Part shown: positions 30,321 through 38,901 of the stretch, piece by piece
Layout of the letters: each line of letters starts with the position of its first letter
Position numbering within the stretch: position 1 is the first letter of the stretch
From: CAWEEP01 sp963808125
GTDB taxonomy: Bacteria > Chloroflexota > Dormibacteria > Aeolococcales > Aeolococcaceae
Reading direction: 5' to 3'
Length of the DNA stretch: 64,000 bases
NCBI GenBank assembly: GCA_963808125.1
Contig: CAWEEP010000007.1
Coordinates: forward strand, 1-64,000
Translations under genes and position numbers: made by a program
The notes under the pieces: generated by a model
The model's input: only the letters and a program-made list of their open reading frames with translations
What the model was told of the DNA's origin: nothing
Databases searched by the model: none

Positions 30321-31601
30321 GTGGCAACTCCTCTCGGCATCGCCCTGCTGGGCGCGGGAACGGTCGGATCGGCGGTCGCCCGCGAGCTGACGGTCCACGC
30401 CGACATGCTCGCCGAGCGCAGCGGCGGTCCGCTGCTCCTCCGCTGCGTGGCCGACCGCGATCCCGGGCGCCTGCGTCCCTTCCTCCTCACCGGGGTGGCC
30501 CTCGTCGACGACGGCGCCCTGGCCATCTCGCGGCGGGGCGTGGACATCGCCGTCGAGCTCATCGGGGGGCTGGAGCCCGCCGGCACGCTCATCCACCAGG
30601 CGGTGGAATCGGGGCTTGGCACGGTGACCGCCAACAAGGCCGTCATCGCCCGCGCCGGGCAAGAGCTCGCCGCATTGGTCCGTCCGGGCAGCGGAGGGCT
30701 CGCCTTCGAAGCCGCCGTCGGCGCGGCGATGCCGGTGCTGGCCGTGCTCCGCAACTCGCTGCGAGCCGACACCGTGCAGAGCATCACCGCGGTCATCAAC
30801 GGCACGACCAACTACATCCTGGAGCGCCTCCGAGGGGGGGAGAGCCTCGACGACGCGGTGGCGGAGGCGCAGAGGCGGGGCTACGCAGAATCCGACCCGA
30901 GCGCTGACCTCGACGGTCATGACGCCGCCGCCAAGCTCTGCATCCTCGCCTGGTTCGGTCTGGGGGTGGCCGTCCACCCAGACGAGGTCGATCGTCGGGG
31001 TATCCGCGATCTCGGCCCGGCCGACGCCGCCGCAGCCGCGAAGCTCGGGCTGGCCCTCCGGCTGGTGGCGCGGGCGGAGCTCACGCCGGGCGGCCTCGGG
31101 CTCAGCGTCCGTCCGGCCATGGTGCCGGCCTCCGACCACCCCCTCGGCGTGGTGGCGGGAGCCGACAACGTCGTCATCGTGGAGACCGACCTGGCCGGAG
31201 AGCTGGTGCTCCGCGGTCGCGGAGCCGGGGCGGACGCCGCCGCCAGCGCCGTCCTCAGTGACATCGTGGCGGTGGCCCGCGCCCGCCGGGAGGGGCGCAA
31301 CGTCCCCCTGCCCTCCGCCATCCCGGCGCGCATCCTCGACCCGCGCGAGGCGGAGACGGCGTCGGCGCTGCGGCTGCGTGTGCGCGCCGGGGCCGACGTC
31401 CCCGGTATCGTCACGCGGATGTTCGAGGACCGAGGCATCCCGGTGGAGCGGGTCATCGCCGGCGACGCTGAGCTGCTTGTGCTGACCGGGCCGGCCGCCC
31501 GCGACACGTTCGACGGCGCCCTGGAGGCGCTGCGCGCCCTGACGGCGGTGAAGGCGGTGGCGCAGACGCTGGACCGCCTGGTCGCCCGGGGCGCCGGATG
31601 A
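30321..31601 (+). CDS. hom: Homoserine dehydrogenase
   Basis: Reduces aspartate semialdehyde to homoserine. About 426 residues: NAD(P) loop LGIALLGAGTVGSAVA, VELIGGLEPAG, TANKAVIA, catalytic block FEAAVGAAMPVLAVLRNSLR and NGTTNYILERL, YAESDPSADLDGHDAAAKL, then a C-terminal ACT domain (VPGIVTRMFEDRGIPVERVI), which normally gives threonine feedback inhibition. GTG 30321 starts it, with TAGAAC at 30304-30309 as a possible -10 box. The stop overlaps thrC (ATGA). Confidence 0.94.
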   Translation: MATPLGIALLGAGTVGSAVARELTVHADMLAERSGGPLLLRCVADRDPGRLRPFLLTGVALVDDGALAISRRGVDIAVELIGGLEPAGTLIHQAVESGLGTVTANKAVIARAGQELAALVRPGSGGLAFEAAVGAAMPVLAVLRNSLRADTVQSITAVINGTTNYILERLRGGESLDDAVAEAQRRGYAESDPSADLDGHDAAAKLCILAWFGLGVAVHPDEVDRRGIRDLGPADAAAAAKLGLALRLVARAELTPGGLGLSVRPAMVPASDHPLGVVAGADNVVIVETDLAGELVLRGRGAGADAAASAVLSDIVAVARARREGRNVPLPSAIPARILDPREAETASALRLRVRAGADVPGIVTRMFEDRGIPVERVIAGDAELLVLTGPAARDTFDGALEALRALTAVKAVAQTLDRLVARGAG

Positions 31602-32683
31602 CGCACGAGGGTGTGCTGGTGGAGGGCAACCACCGCAGCGGCGGTGTCATCAACCGCTATGCGGACCGTCTCCCGCTCACCGACGCCACCCCCCGGATCA
31701 CCCTCGGCGAGGGCGACACGCCACTGATCGAGTCGCGCGCCATCGGCGCCTCCCTGGGGCTGGCCTCGCTGCATTTCAAGTTCGAGGGGCTCAACCCCAC
31801 CGGGTCCTTCAAGGACCGGGGCATGGTGCTGGCCGTGGCCAAGGCCATGGAGGCGGGCAGCCGGGCGATCATCTGCGCCTCCACCGGCAACACCAGCGCC
31901 TCCGCCGCCGCCTACGGCGCGCAATTCGGCCTGCGCACCGTGGTCGTGGTGCCGGCGGGGAAGATCGCCCTCGGCAAGCTCATCCAGGCCCAGGTCTTCG
32001 GGGCCACAGTGCTGATCATCGAGGGCAACTTCGACGCCGCGCTGGCATCGGTCCGGCAGCTGGCGGAGACGCACCCGGTGACCCTCGTCAACAGCATCAA
32101 CCCCTACCGCATCGAGGGGCAGAAGACGGCGGCGTTCGAGATCGTCGACCGGCTCGGCGACGCTCCCGACGTCCTCGCCATCCCGGTGGGCAACGCCGGC
32201 AACATCACCGCCTACTGGCGGGGTTTCCGGGAGTACAGGGCGGCCGGCCTCTGCACCCAGCTGCCCCGGATGGTCGGCGGGCAGGCGGCGGGGGCCGCCC
32301 CCCTCGTGCTCGGGCACCCGGTGGACAGCCCGCAGACCTTCGCCACGGCCATCCGCATCGGCAACCCGGCCTCGTGGGCGTCCGCAGTGGCGGCGCGCGA
32401 CGAGTCGGAGGGGCTCATCAACTCGGTCAGCGACCTCGAGATCGCCACCGCCCAGCGCGACCTGGCCGCCCGCGAGGGGATCTTCTGCGAGCCGGCGTCG
32501 GCGGCGTCGCTCGCCGTGCTGCGCAAGGCGGTCGCCGACGGCGCGGTCGCCAAGGGGGCGAGCGCCGTCTGCGTCCTCACCGGCAACGGTCTCAAGGACC
32601 TGCCGGCGGTGAGCGACGGCCTGGCCCCGCCGCGTTCGGTCATCGGCACGCCGGCGAGCATCGCCGACGCCATCGGCCTGTAG
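31598..32683 (+). CDS. thrC: Threonine synthase
   Basis: PLP enzyme that converts O-phosphohomoserine to threonine. 361 residues; PLP Lys in EGLNPTGSFKDRGMVLAVAK, phosphate-binding loop ICASTGNTSASAAAYGAQFG, PVGNAGNITAYWRGF, and a C-terminal VLTGNGLKDL. ATG 31598 overlaps the hom stop and the TAG stop is immediately followed by the thrB ATG. Confidence 0.95.
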   Translation: MTHEGVLVEGNHRSGGVINRYADRLPLTDATPRITLGEGDTPLIESRAIGASLGLASLHFKFEGLNPTGSFKDRGMVLAVAKAMEAGSRAIICASTGNTSASAAAYGAQFGLRTVVVVPAGKIALGKLIQAQVFGATVLIIEGNFDAALASVRQLAETHPVTLVNSINPYRIEGQKTAAFEIVDRLGDAPDVLAIPVGNAGNITAYWRGFREYRAAGLCTQLPRMVGGQAAGAAPLVLGHPVDSPQTFATAIRIGNPASWASAVAARDESEGLINSVSDLEIATAQRDLAAREGIFCEPASAASLAVLRKAVADGAVAKGASAVCVLTGNGLKDLPAVSDGLAPPRSVIGTPASIADAIGL

Positions 32684-33586
32684 ATGCGAGTCGCCGTCCG
32701 CGCCCCCGCCAGCATCGCCAACCTCGGCCCCGGCTTCGACATCCTGGCACTCGCGATCGATCTGGAGAACGAGCTCGAAGCGTCGATGGGTGCCGGGGAA
32801 GGCCTCACCATCGACCCCGGCTCGGGTGCGCCCGATGAGCTGCGCGACCCGGAGAAGAACCTGATCTGCCGCGCCTTCGTCTCGACATGCGTGGCGGCCG
32901 GCGCGGACGTCCCCGGCGGAGTCCATTTCGACTGCCGGAACGTGATCCCCTTCGGCCGCGGGCTCGGTTCCAGTGCCGCCGCCACCCTCGCCGGCGTCCT
33001 CGCCGCCAACGCCCTCGCCGAGCTCGGCTGGGACGAGGACCGGATCATCCGTCACGCGGCGAGGATCGAGGGGCATCCCGACAACGTCGCCGCGGCCCTC
33101 TTCGGCGGCCTGGTCATCTGTGCCGGCGACGTCTCGGCCGTCCGGATTCCGGTGCCCGAGCGGCTGCACGCCGTCGTCTTCGTCCCCGACACGGAGATGA
33201 GCACCGAGGTCGCCCGCGAGCTGGTCCCACTCGCCTTCTCGCGAGAGGACGCCATCCACAACGCCGCCCGCTGCGCCCTGCTGGTGGCGGCGATGCTGAC
33301 GGGCGATCTTCCCCTTCTCGGCGAGGCGATGCGCGACCGGTGGCACCAGGCGGCGCGGAGTGAGGTGATGCCCCACGTCCCCCTGGCCATCGAAGCCGCC
33401 GTCGCCGCGGGAGCCCACGGCGCCTGCCTGGCGGGGGCCGGCCCGGCGGTGCTCGCCCTGTGCAGCGGCGACGACAGCGAGGTCGGCCCGGCCATGGTGG
33501 CGGCGGCCAGGGTCGCATCCGTCAGCGGCCAGGTCCAGACCTTCGGAATCCGCAACGCGGGAGCCCAGGTGGAGGTCGCGCCGTGA
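32684..33586 (+). CDS. thrB: Homoserine kinase
   Basis: GHMP kinase making O-phosphohomoserine, the substrate of ThrC. 300 residues: VRAPASIANLGPGFDILALA, ATP loop IPFGRGLGSSAAATLAG, EGHPDNVAAALFGGLVIC and the C-terminal GAHGACLAGAGPAVLALC. ATG 32684 abuts the thrC stop; its own stop overlaps lysC (GTGA). Confidence 0.95.
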   Translation: MRVAVRAPASIANLGPGFDILALAIDLENELEASMGAGEGLTIDPGSGAPDELRDPEKNLICRAFVSTCVAAGADVPGGVHFDCRNVIPFGRGLGSSAAATLAGVLAANALAELGWDEDRIIRHAARIEGHPDNVAAALFGGLVICAGDVSAVRIPVPERLHAVVFVPDTEMSTEVARELVPLAFSREDAIHNAARCALLVAAMLTGDLPLLGEAMRDRWHQAARSEVMPHVPLAIEAAVAAGAHGACLAGAGPAVLALCSGDDSEVGPAMVAAARVASVSGQVQTFGIRNAGAQVEVAP

Positions 33587-34851
33587 CCGGGGTGGGGACG
33601 CCAGATCCGCCGGCACCGGCAAAGCCGGATGCCACCGCCTGCATCGTTCAGAAGTTCGGCGGCAGCAGCGTGGCCAGCGCCGAGCTGATCCAGCGGGTCG
33701 CCACACGCATCGCCGCCACGCGCCGCGAGACGGGCCGGGTGGTCGTCGTGGTCAGCGCCATGGGCGACAGCACCGACGAGTTGCTCCATCTGGCCCACAA
33801 GGTCAACCCCGACGCGCCGCTGCGGGAGATGGACCAACTGCTCTCCACCGGCGAGACCATCACCGCCCCGCTGATGGCCATGGCCCTGGAGGGGTTGGGG
33901 GTCCCCGCCATCTCCCTGACCGGCCTGCAGGCGGGGATCCGGACCAGCGACGCGTTCCGCACCGCCCGGATCGTGGACATCGTGCCGCAACGCATCCTCG
34001 ACGAGCTGGACCGGGGCAGGGTGGTGGTGGTGGCCGGCTTCCAGGGGGCGACCGCCGACCTCGACATCACCACCCTGGGCCGGGGAGGATCGGACACCAC
34101 CGCCGTGGCCCTGGCCGTGGAGCTCGGCGCCGTACGGTGCGAGATCTACACCGACGTCGCCGGCGTCTACACCGCCGATCCCCGGGTCGAGCCCAGAGCG
34201 CGACCGATGGCCGAGATCAATTACGCGGAGATGCTAGAATTCGCCGCCGTCGGTGCCAAGGTGATGCACCCGCGCGCCGTCGAGATCGGCGAAGCCTACT
34301 CGATGCCGATCGTGGTGCGGTCGACCTTCGAGGATCACCCAGGCACCCTCATCTGCACGAAGGCCTCCATGGAAGATCGTCAGAAGATCCGCGGCATCGC
34401 CCACGACACCGGCGTGGCCAAGGTGATCATGACCAGGGTCCCGGACCGGCCCGGGATCGCCGCCACCGTGTTCTCCGCCATCGGTGCGGCCGGGATCAAT
34501 GTAGACATCATTGTCCAAAACGTGAGCCACGATGGTTTCACCGACCTCTCCTTCACCATCTCCGAAGAGGATCTGCCCCGCGCCCGCCCCATCCTCGAGG
34601 AGGTGGCCCGCTCCGTCGACGCGTCGGCGATGACGGCGGACTCGACGATCGCCACCGTGTCAGTGGTGGGCACCGCCTTCCTGGGGGTGCCCGGGATGTT
34701 CGCCCGGATCTTCCGCGCCCTGGCGGCCCAGGGCATCAACGTCGAGCAGATCACCACCAGCGAGATCCACGTGACCGTGATCATCGCCCGTGACCGGGTG
34801 ACGGACGCGGTGCGCGCCCTGCACGCGGAGTTCGAGCTGGAGCGGGACTAG
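33583..34851 (+). CDS. lysC: Aspartokinase
   Basis: Phosphorylates aspartate at the head of the pathway. 422 residues: VQKFGGSSVASAELIQR, VVVVVSAMGDSTDELL, TLGRGGSDTTAVALAV, CEIYTDVAGVYTADPR, then two ACT domains (MTRVPDRPGIAATVFSAIG; VVGTAFLGVPGMFARIFRAL) for lysine/threonine control. GTG 33583 overlaps the thrB stop. A Met at MEDRQKIRGIAH lies where beta-subunit internal starts occur in some Gram-positives, but I see no ribosome site there. Confidence 0.94.
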   Translation: MTGVGTPDPPAPAKPDATACIVQKFGGSSVASAELIQRVATRIAATRRETGRVVVVVSAMGDSTDELLHLAHKVNPDAPLREMDQLLSTGETITAPLMAMALEGLGVPAISLTGLQAGIRTSDAFRTARIVDIVPQRILDELDRGRVVVVAGFQGATADLDITTLGRGGSDTTAVALAVELGAVRCEIYTDVAGVYTADPRVEPRARPMAEINYAEMLEFAAVGAKVMHPRAVEIGEAYSMPIVVRSTFEDHPGTLICTKASMEDRQKIRGIAHDTGVAKVIMTRVPDRPGIAATVFSAIGAAGINVDIIVQNVSHDGFTDLSFTISEEDLPRARPILEEVARSVDASAMTADSTIATVSVVGTAFLGVPGMFARIFRALAAQGINVEQITTSEIHVTVIIARDRVTDAVRALHAEFELERD

Positions 34852-34858
34852 GACCGCG

Positions 34859-35947
34859 ATGAGCCTGAGCGTGGGCATCGTCGGCCTGCCCAATGCCGGC
34901 AAGTCGACGCTCTTCAACGCCCTGACCCGGGCGGGGGCGACGGTGGGCAACTATCCCTTCACCACCATCGAGCCCAACACGGGCATCGTCCCCGTCCCCG
35001 ACGAGCGCCTGGAGAGGCTGGCGGCCGTCTTCTCGCCTCCGAAGATCATCCCCGCCACGGTGACCTTCACCGACATCGCCGGCCTGGTCCGCGGTGCCAG
35101 CCGCGGCGAGGGGCTGGGCAACCAGTTCCTCGGCCACGTCCGCGAGTGCGACGCCATCGCCCTGGTGGTGCGCGCCTTCGAGGATGCCGACGTCGTCCAC
35201 GTCGAAGGGGGCCTCGATCCACTGCGGGATCTCGAGGTCGTCGAGCTGGAGCTGCAGCTCGCCGACCTGGAGACGGTGACGCGCCGCCTGGAGAAGTTGG
35301 AGAAGACCGCGCGCGTCGCCAAGGAGAAGGCCGCCGAGACCATCGAGGCGATGCGGCGCGTGCGCGACCACCTCGACCAGGGGCGTCCGGTGCGGACCCT
35401 GTCCCTGTCGGAGGAGGAGCGGTCCCTGGTCGCCGACCTGTTCCTACTCACCTCGCATCCCCTCATCGCGGTCGTCAACGTCGACGAGTCGAAGGCGGGT
35501 GACCCTCCTCCCGCGGGTCTCGTGTCGCTGGCCCGCGACCACGGGGGCGACGCCCTGGCCATCTCCGCCCGCATCGAGTCGGAGATCGTGGAGCTTCCGG
35601 CCGCCGACCGCCGCGAGTTCCTCAACTCCCTCGGCCTGCCCGAGCCCGGCCTGGACCGGCTGGCCCGCGAGGCGTACTCCCTCCTCGACCTCGTCACCTT
35701 CTTCACGGCCGGGGAGAAGGAGGTCCGCGCCTGGACGCTGCGGCGCGGGGGCACGGCGGTTGACGCGGCGGGGACGATCCACACCGACTTCGCGCGGGGA
35801 TTCATCCGGGCCGAGGTGGTCGACACCGAGGACCTCATCGCCGCCGGGTCGTACCCGGCGGTGAGGGACCAGGGCAAGCAGCGTCTCGAGGGCAGGGACT
35901 ACGTGGTGCGAGACGGCGACGTCGTCCATTTCCGATTCAACGTGTGA
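34859..35947 (+). CDS. ychF: Redox-regulated ATPase YchF (Obg-like)
   Basis: 362-residue Obg-family P-loop protein that prefers ATP. G1 GLPNAGKSTLFNAL, G3 DIAGLVRGASRGEGLGNQFL, G4-equivalent NVDE (instead of NKxD), coiled-coil insert around residues 130-180, and a C-terminal TGS domain ending VRDGDVVHFRFNV. It binds ribosomes and participates in stress responses in characterised species. It sits inside an amino-acid operon, overlapping tyrA (GTGA). Confidence 0.94.
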   Translation: MSLSVGIVGLPNAGKSTLFNALTRAGATVGNYPFTTIEPNTGIVPVPDERLERLAAVFSPPKIIPATVTFTDIAGLVRGASRGEGLGNQFLGHVRECDAIALVVRAFEDADVVHVEGGLDPLRDLEVVELELQLADLETVTRRLEKLEKTARVAKEKAAETIEAMRRVRDHLDQGRPVRTLSLSEEERSLVADLFLLTSHPLIAVVNVDESKAGDPPPAGLVSLARDHGGDALAISARIESEIVELPAADRREFLNSLGLPEPGLDRLAREAYSLLDLVTFFTAGEKEVRAWTLRRGGTAVDAAGTIHTDFARGFIRAEVVDTEDLIAAGSYPAVRDQGKQRLEGRDYVVRDGDVVHFRFNV

Positions 35948-37029
35948 GCGCGCGGCGGACAATGCCCACCATGCCAGGCACTCTCGGGATCGTCGGCGTC
36001 GGCCTGATCGGCGGCTCCATCGGCATGGCGGCGCGTCGGGCGGGTTGGGAGGTGCTGGGCTGCGACCAGCCGAACGTCGTCGAGGTCGCCGTCGAGGTCG
36101 GCGCCATCGACCGGGGGGCGGCGCTCGACGAGGTGCGCGGCGCCGGCTTCGTCGTGCTGGCCGCGCCGGTGTCGAAGATCGGAGAGCTTCTCGCCGATCT
36201 CGCGCCGACCGACGCCCTGGTCACCGACGTCGGCAGCGCCAAGGCGGCGATCGTCCGCGAGGCCGCGCGCGCCGGGCTGCGGCGGTTCGTCGGCGGCCAT
36301 CCGATGGCGGGGGGCGAGCTGTCCGGTGTCGCCAATGCGAACGCCGACCTCTTCCGGGGCGCCCGCTACCTGCTGACGCCAACCGAGGAGACGCTGCCCG
36401 ACGCGTACGCCCAGCTCGCCCAGTTCGTCCGCGACGACTTGGGAGCGGTGCCCAGCGCCGTCGACCCCGACCGGCACGACCTGCTGGTGGCGGCGATGTC
36501 CCACCTCCCCCACCTCCTCGCCGTGGCCCTTCTCCAGGTGACCTCCGCCATCTCGCCGGAGGCGCTGACCTTCGCCGGGCCGTCCTTCCGCGATCTGACC
36601 CGCGTCGGCGCCTCCAGCCCCGGCCTGTGGTCGGACATCCTCGCCGAGAACGCCGGCGCGGTCCGCGAGGTGCTGGAGGCGTTCACCGCGGCCATGCGCC
36701 GTCTGGAGGACGACCTCGGCGACGGTCCGGCCATCAAGCGCCACTTCGTCGAGGCCGGGACCGCGTACCGGGCCGTCGGCGGCATCCTCATCCGCGGCAG
36801 CGGTCGCAACGTGGACATCGCCGTCCCCATCGAGAACCGGCTGAGGGTCCTGGCCGAGGTGACGACGCTCATGGGATCGAACGACATCAGCATCCAGGAC
36901 CTTTCCATGCAGCACAGCGACACCCGGCACGCCGCCCTGGTGCTGACGCTGGACGCGGACGCGGCCGAGGCGGCGCTCCAGCTGCTGCACGGCGCCGGTT
37001 TCCGCGCCGAGCGCGTGGCCGAAGGCTGA
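35944..37029 (+). CDS. tyrA: Prephenate dehydrogenase with ACT domain
   Basis: Oxidatively decarboxylates prephenate for tyrosine synthesis. 361 residues: NAD loop LGIVGVGLIGGSIGMAARR, VTDVGSAKAAIVREAAR, GGHPMAGGELSGVANANADL, DRHDLLVAAMSHLPHLLAVA, and a C-terminal ACT domain (PIENRLRVLAEVTTLMGSND) that could sense tyrosine. GTG 35944 overlaps the ychF stop; an internal ATG at 35965 or 35971 is possible. It is convergent with the EamA permease, 12 bases away. Confidence 0.92.
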   Translation: MSARRTMPTMPGTLGIVGVGLIGGSIGMAARRAGWEVLGCDQPNVVEVAVEVGAIDRGAALDEVRGAGFVVLAAPVSKIGELLADLAPTDALVTDVGSAKAAIVREAARAGLRRFVGGHPMAGGELSGVANANADLFRGARYLLTPTEETLPDAYAQLAQFVRDDLGAVPSAVDPDRHDLLVAAMSHLPHLLAVALLQVTSAISPEALTFAGPSFRDLTRVGASSPGLWSDILAENAGAVREVLEAFTAAMRRLEDDLGDGPAIKRHFVEAGTAYRAVGGILIRGSGRNVDIAVPIENRLRVLAEVTTLMGSNDISIQDLSMQHSDTRHAALVLTLDADAAEAALQLLHGAGFRAERVAEG

Positions 37030-37041
37030 GCGGAGAGGCCG

Positions 37042-38064
37042 CTACTCCGAGCCGTTGCCGGGGTCGACGCGGAGGAGGCGAGGCCGAGGGGCTTTCACCA
37101 CGTCCCGCCGCATCAGGAGGTTCAGGCTGGTCACCGCGACGATGAGGAGCAGGGCGCCCAGCACCTCCAGGGGCTGCAGCGGCGCGCCATATCCGACGGG
37201 CTTGGGGAGCGAGAAGATCAGGAAGAGAGCGGCCGGATAGCCGAGCTCGGCGAAGCTCGACACCGATGCGGGGGTGCTGGAGAGGGCGCGGTAGTAGAGC
37301 GTCATGGCGATGACGCCGGGGATGAGGGCGATGCCGAGGAAGCTCGGCAGCTGGCCCGCGGAGTACTGACTGAGCCCTGCGGTGCCTCGGTCGGTGAGCA
37401 TCAGCACGAGCAGGATCGGCAGGGCCAGCATGAAGCGCGCCGCCGAGGTGCTGGTGAAGGAGACGTCGGCGAGGGCATAGCGTCCCATCACCGTGCCCGC
37501 CCCCCAGAGGGCGACCGCGCCGAGGACGAAGAGGGCGGCCTGGAGCTGAGCCTGCGGCGCCACCGCGTTCGTCGAGAAGACGATGAGAGCGGCTCCGGCC
37601 AGGGCGAGGGCGGCGAGCGGCCAGAACGTCCGCCGGCGACGCTCGCGGAGGACAAGCCACGCCAGCGTCGCTCCGAAGATGGGCTGGAGCAGGTAGAGGA
37701 GGTAGACCTCGGAGAGCACGCCGGCGCTCTGTGCGGCGGGGACGCCGTACGCGTAGCCGATCGAACGGGTGAAGAGGACGGTGGCGATCGCCTGCGGGCC
37801 GGCGGCGATGACAGCGAGCACCAACCATGTCCGCCACGAGGCCCTGCGCAGCTCCCGCCACGCCCGCCGCGCCAGGGGGACCAGGCAGAGGCTGATCAGC
37901 AGGTCCTCGACGAGCACGATCTGGCTGGCCGACAAGCCCTGCTGGACCAGTTCCGGGCGGAAGAACGCGTCGGCGGCCCAGAGCGCAGACGCCACGGTGA
38001 TGACGAGGGCGGAGTAGCGGTCGAGGATGCCGGGGTGATCCCGCAACTGAAGCTGCGCAGCCAT
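37042..38064 (-). CDS. EamA/DMT-family permease, probable riboflavin transporter
   Basis: About 340 residues and ten hydrophobic helices in two EamA repeats (ALVITVASALWAADAFFRPE, QSAGVLSEVYLLYLLQPIFG, then ALFVLGAVALWGAGTVMGRY and ALIPGVIAMTLYYRALSSTP). The FMN riboswitch 122 bases upstream on the same strand is the key clue: EamA permeases of the RibN type import riboflavin under this element. Substrate is therefore inferred from the regulator. ATG 38064 is chosen; ATG 38148 in the same frame would add 28 polar residues. A short leader frame with the best ribosome site ends four bases before 38064. Confidence 0.85.
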   Translation of the reverse strand: MAAQLQLRDHPGILDRYSALVITVASALWAADAFFRPELVQQGLSASQIVLVEDLLISLCLVPLARRAWRELRRASWRTWLVLAVIAAGPQAIATVLFTRSIGYAYGVPAAQSAGVLSEVYLLYLLQPIFGATLAWLVLRERRRRTFWPLAALALAGAALIVFSTNAVAPQAQLQAALFVLGAVALWGAGTVMGRYALADVSFTSTSAARFMLALPILLVLMLTDRGTAGLSQYSAGQLPSFLGIALIPGVIAMTLYYRALSSTPASVSSFAELGYPAALFLIFSLPKPVGYGAPLQPLEVLGALLLIVAVTSLNLLMRRDVVKAPRPRLLRVDPGNGSE

Positions 38065-38068
38065 CCGC

Positions 38069-38131
38069 TCAGCCCTCGACGGGTGCCCGGGGCGTGACGC
38101 TCCCCGCCGGCGGTGTTGGCGATCCGACCAT
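38069..38131 (-). CDS. Possible 20-residue leader peptide
   Basis: An ATG with a good AAGGAGAGG site starts MVGSPTPPAGSVTPRAPVEG and stops four bases before the permease ATG. It may couple translation to the permease, or the two frames may belong together with one lost base. It lies directly downstream of the FMN aptamer, where expression-platform sequences are expected. Confidence 0.35.
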   Translation of the reverse strand: MVGSPTPPAGSVTPRAPVEG

Positions 38132-38185
38132 GGCCTCTCCTTGCTCATGAGGGCAGGGAGCTGCTCCTGGAGCGCACCTCCAGTT

Positions 38186-38348
38186 GCGTCCTCTCCCATC
38201 CAAACTCGAAGGGCGGACCACCGGGTCCGTCGCTTCTGACTGTCGGCCCCGGAATCGCACCGGGTCCTGCTCGGCCGGGAAAAGCTCCTGGCTCCGCTCG
38301 CGGGCTGTCACCGCCGGTCGGGAATCTCACCCTGCCCCGAAGACGCGG
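38186..38348 (-). promoter_or_regulatory. FMN riboswitch (RFN element)
   Basis: On the minus strand, the RNA reads GUCUUCGGGGCAGGGUGAGA, then UUCCCGACCGGCGGUGACAG, CCCGCGAG, later GCAGGACCCGGUGCGAUUCC, GGGGCCGACAGU and GGAUGGGAGAGGACG. These are the conserved strands of the FMN aptamer in the right order, including the closing P1 pairing (38341-38348 with 38186-38190). The variable arm before the last block is long and contains a GGACC-CGGT-GGTCC-type hairpin. FMN binding would switch off the EamA gene downstream. GGAGCAGCTCC at about 38160-38172 could be part of the expression platform. Confidence 0.95.
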
Positions 38349-38430
38349 TCAGGATAGCACCGAGGATCCGACGCCCAGCGTGGTCGGGCAAGGTCGGCCC
38401 TCCCTCCGCCTGCTACGCTTCGCGCTCGGT

Positions 38431-38889
38431 ATGGCGAAGAAGAACCGCAAGCAGAAGCAGCGCGCGACACGCCGCCCCGCCCCGCAGCCGGGACCGCGGC
38501 CGATCGCGACTGCCCCGCGCGCCGCACCGGGCATCTCGCCCAGCACTGCCGCCTCCGAGGTCGACGCCGAGGAGGATCTCGAACCCGTCCGCGCCGCGGC
38601 CCCGATCCGGCCGGTGGCGGGCGACTCGTTCCGGCGCCGCGTCGAGCGAGTGGCGCCGGCCGGTCCCAGCGCCGAGGCTCTTCGGCAGCAACGCCAGGCC
38701 GCCCGGGCCTCCCGGTACTCCAGCAGCTCGGCGGCCAGCATCGCGATGCTGGAGAGCGACGACCCGGGCATCCCCTTCGACCACGTCCCCTACGTCCCGG
38801 CCGATCTGCGGCGCGTCGCCCTGATCGCCTCGGTGATGGTGGTCCTGATCCTCATCGCCTGGGGTGTCGTCTCCCACTTCGTGCACTAA
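38431..38889 (+). CDS. C-tail-anchored hypothetical protein
   Basis: 152 residues from ATG 38431. The start MAKKNRKQKQRATRRPAPQP is very basic. A Pro/Ala-rich linker and an acidic patch follow, then a single C-terminal helix (RRVALIASVMVVLILIAWGV) with only a few residues beyond it. The layout is a cytoplasmic disordered domain with a tail anchor. The next gene is an ArsA/Get3-type ATPase, the family that targets tail-anchored proteins in eukaryotes and archaea; whether that is meaningful here is unknown. Confidence 0.65.
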   Translation: MAKKNRKQKQRATRRPAPQPGPRPIATAPRAAPGISPSTAASEVDAEEDLEPVRAAAPIRPVAGDSFRRRVERVAPAGPSAEALRQQRQAARASRYSSSSAASIAMLESDDPGIPFDHVPYVPADLRRVALIASVMVVLILIAWGVVSHFVH

Positions 38890-38901
38890 GGTTTCACCAC
38901 C

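Noticed and set aside
30917..33706. About 930-codon open frame antisense to hom-thrC-thrB
   Set aside because: Composition-driven antisense frame; the plus-strand enzymes are unmistakable.
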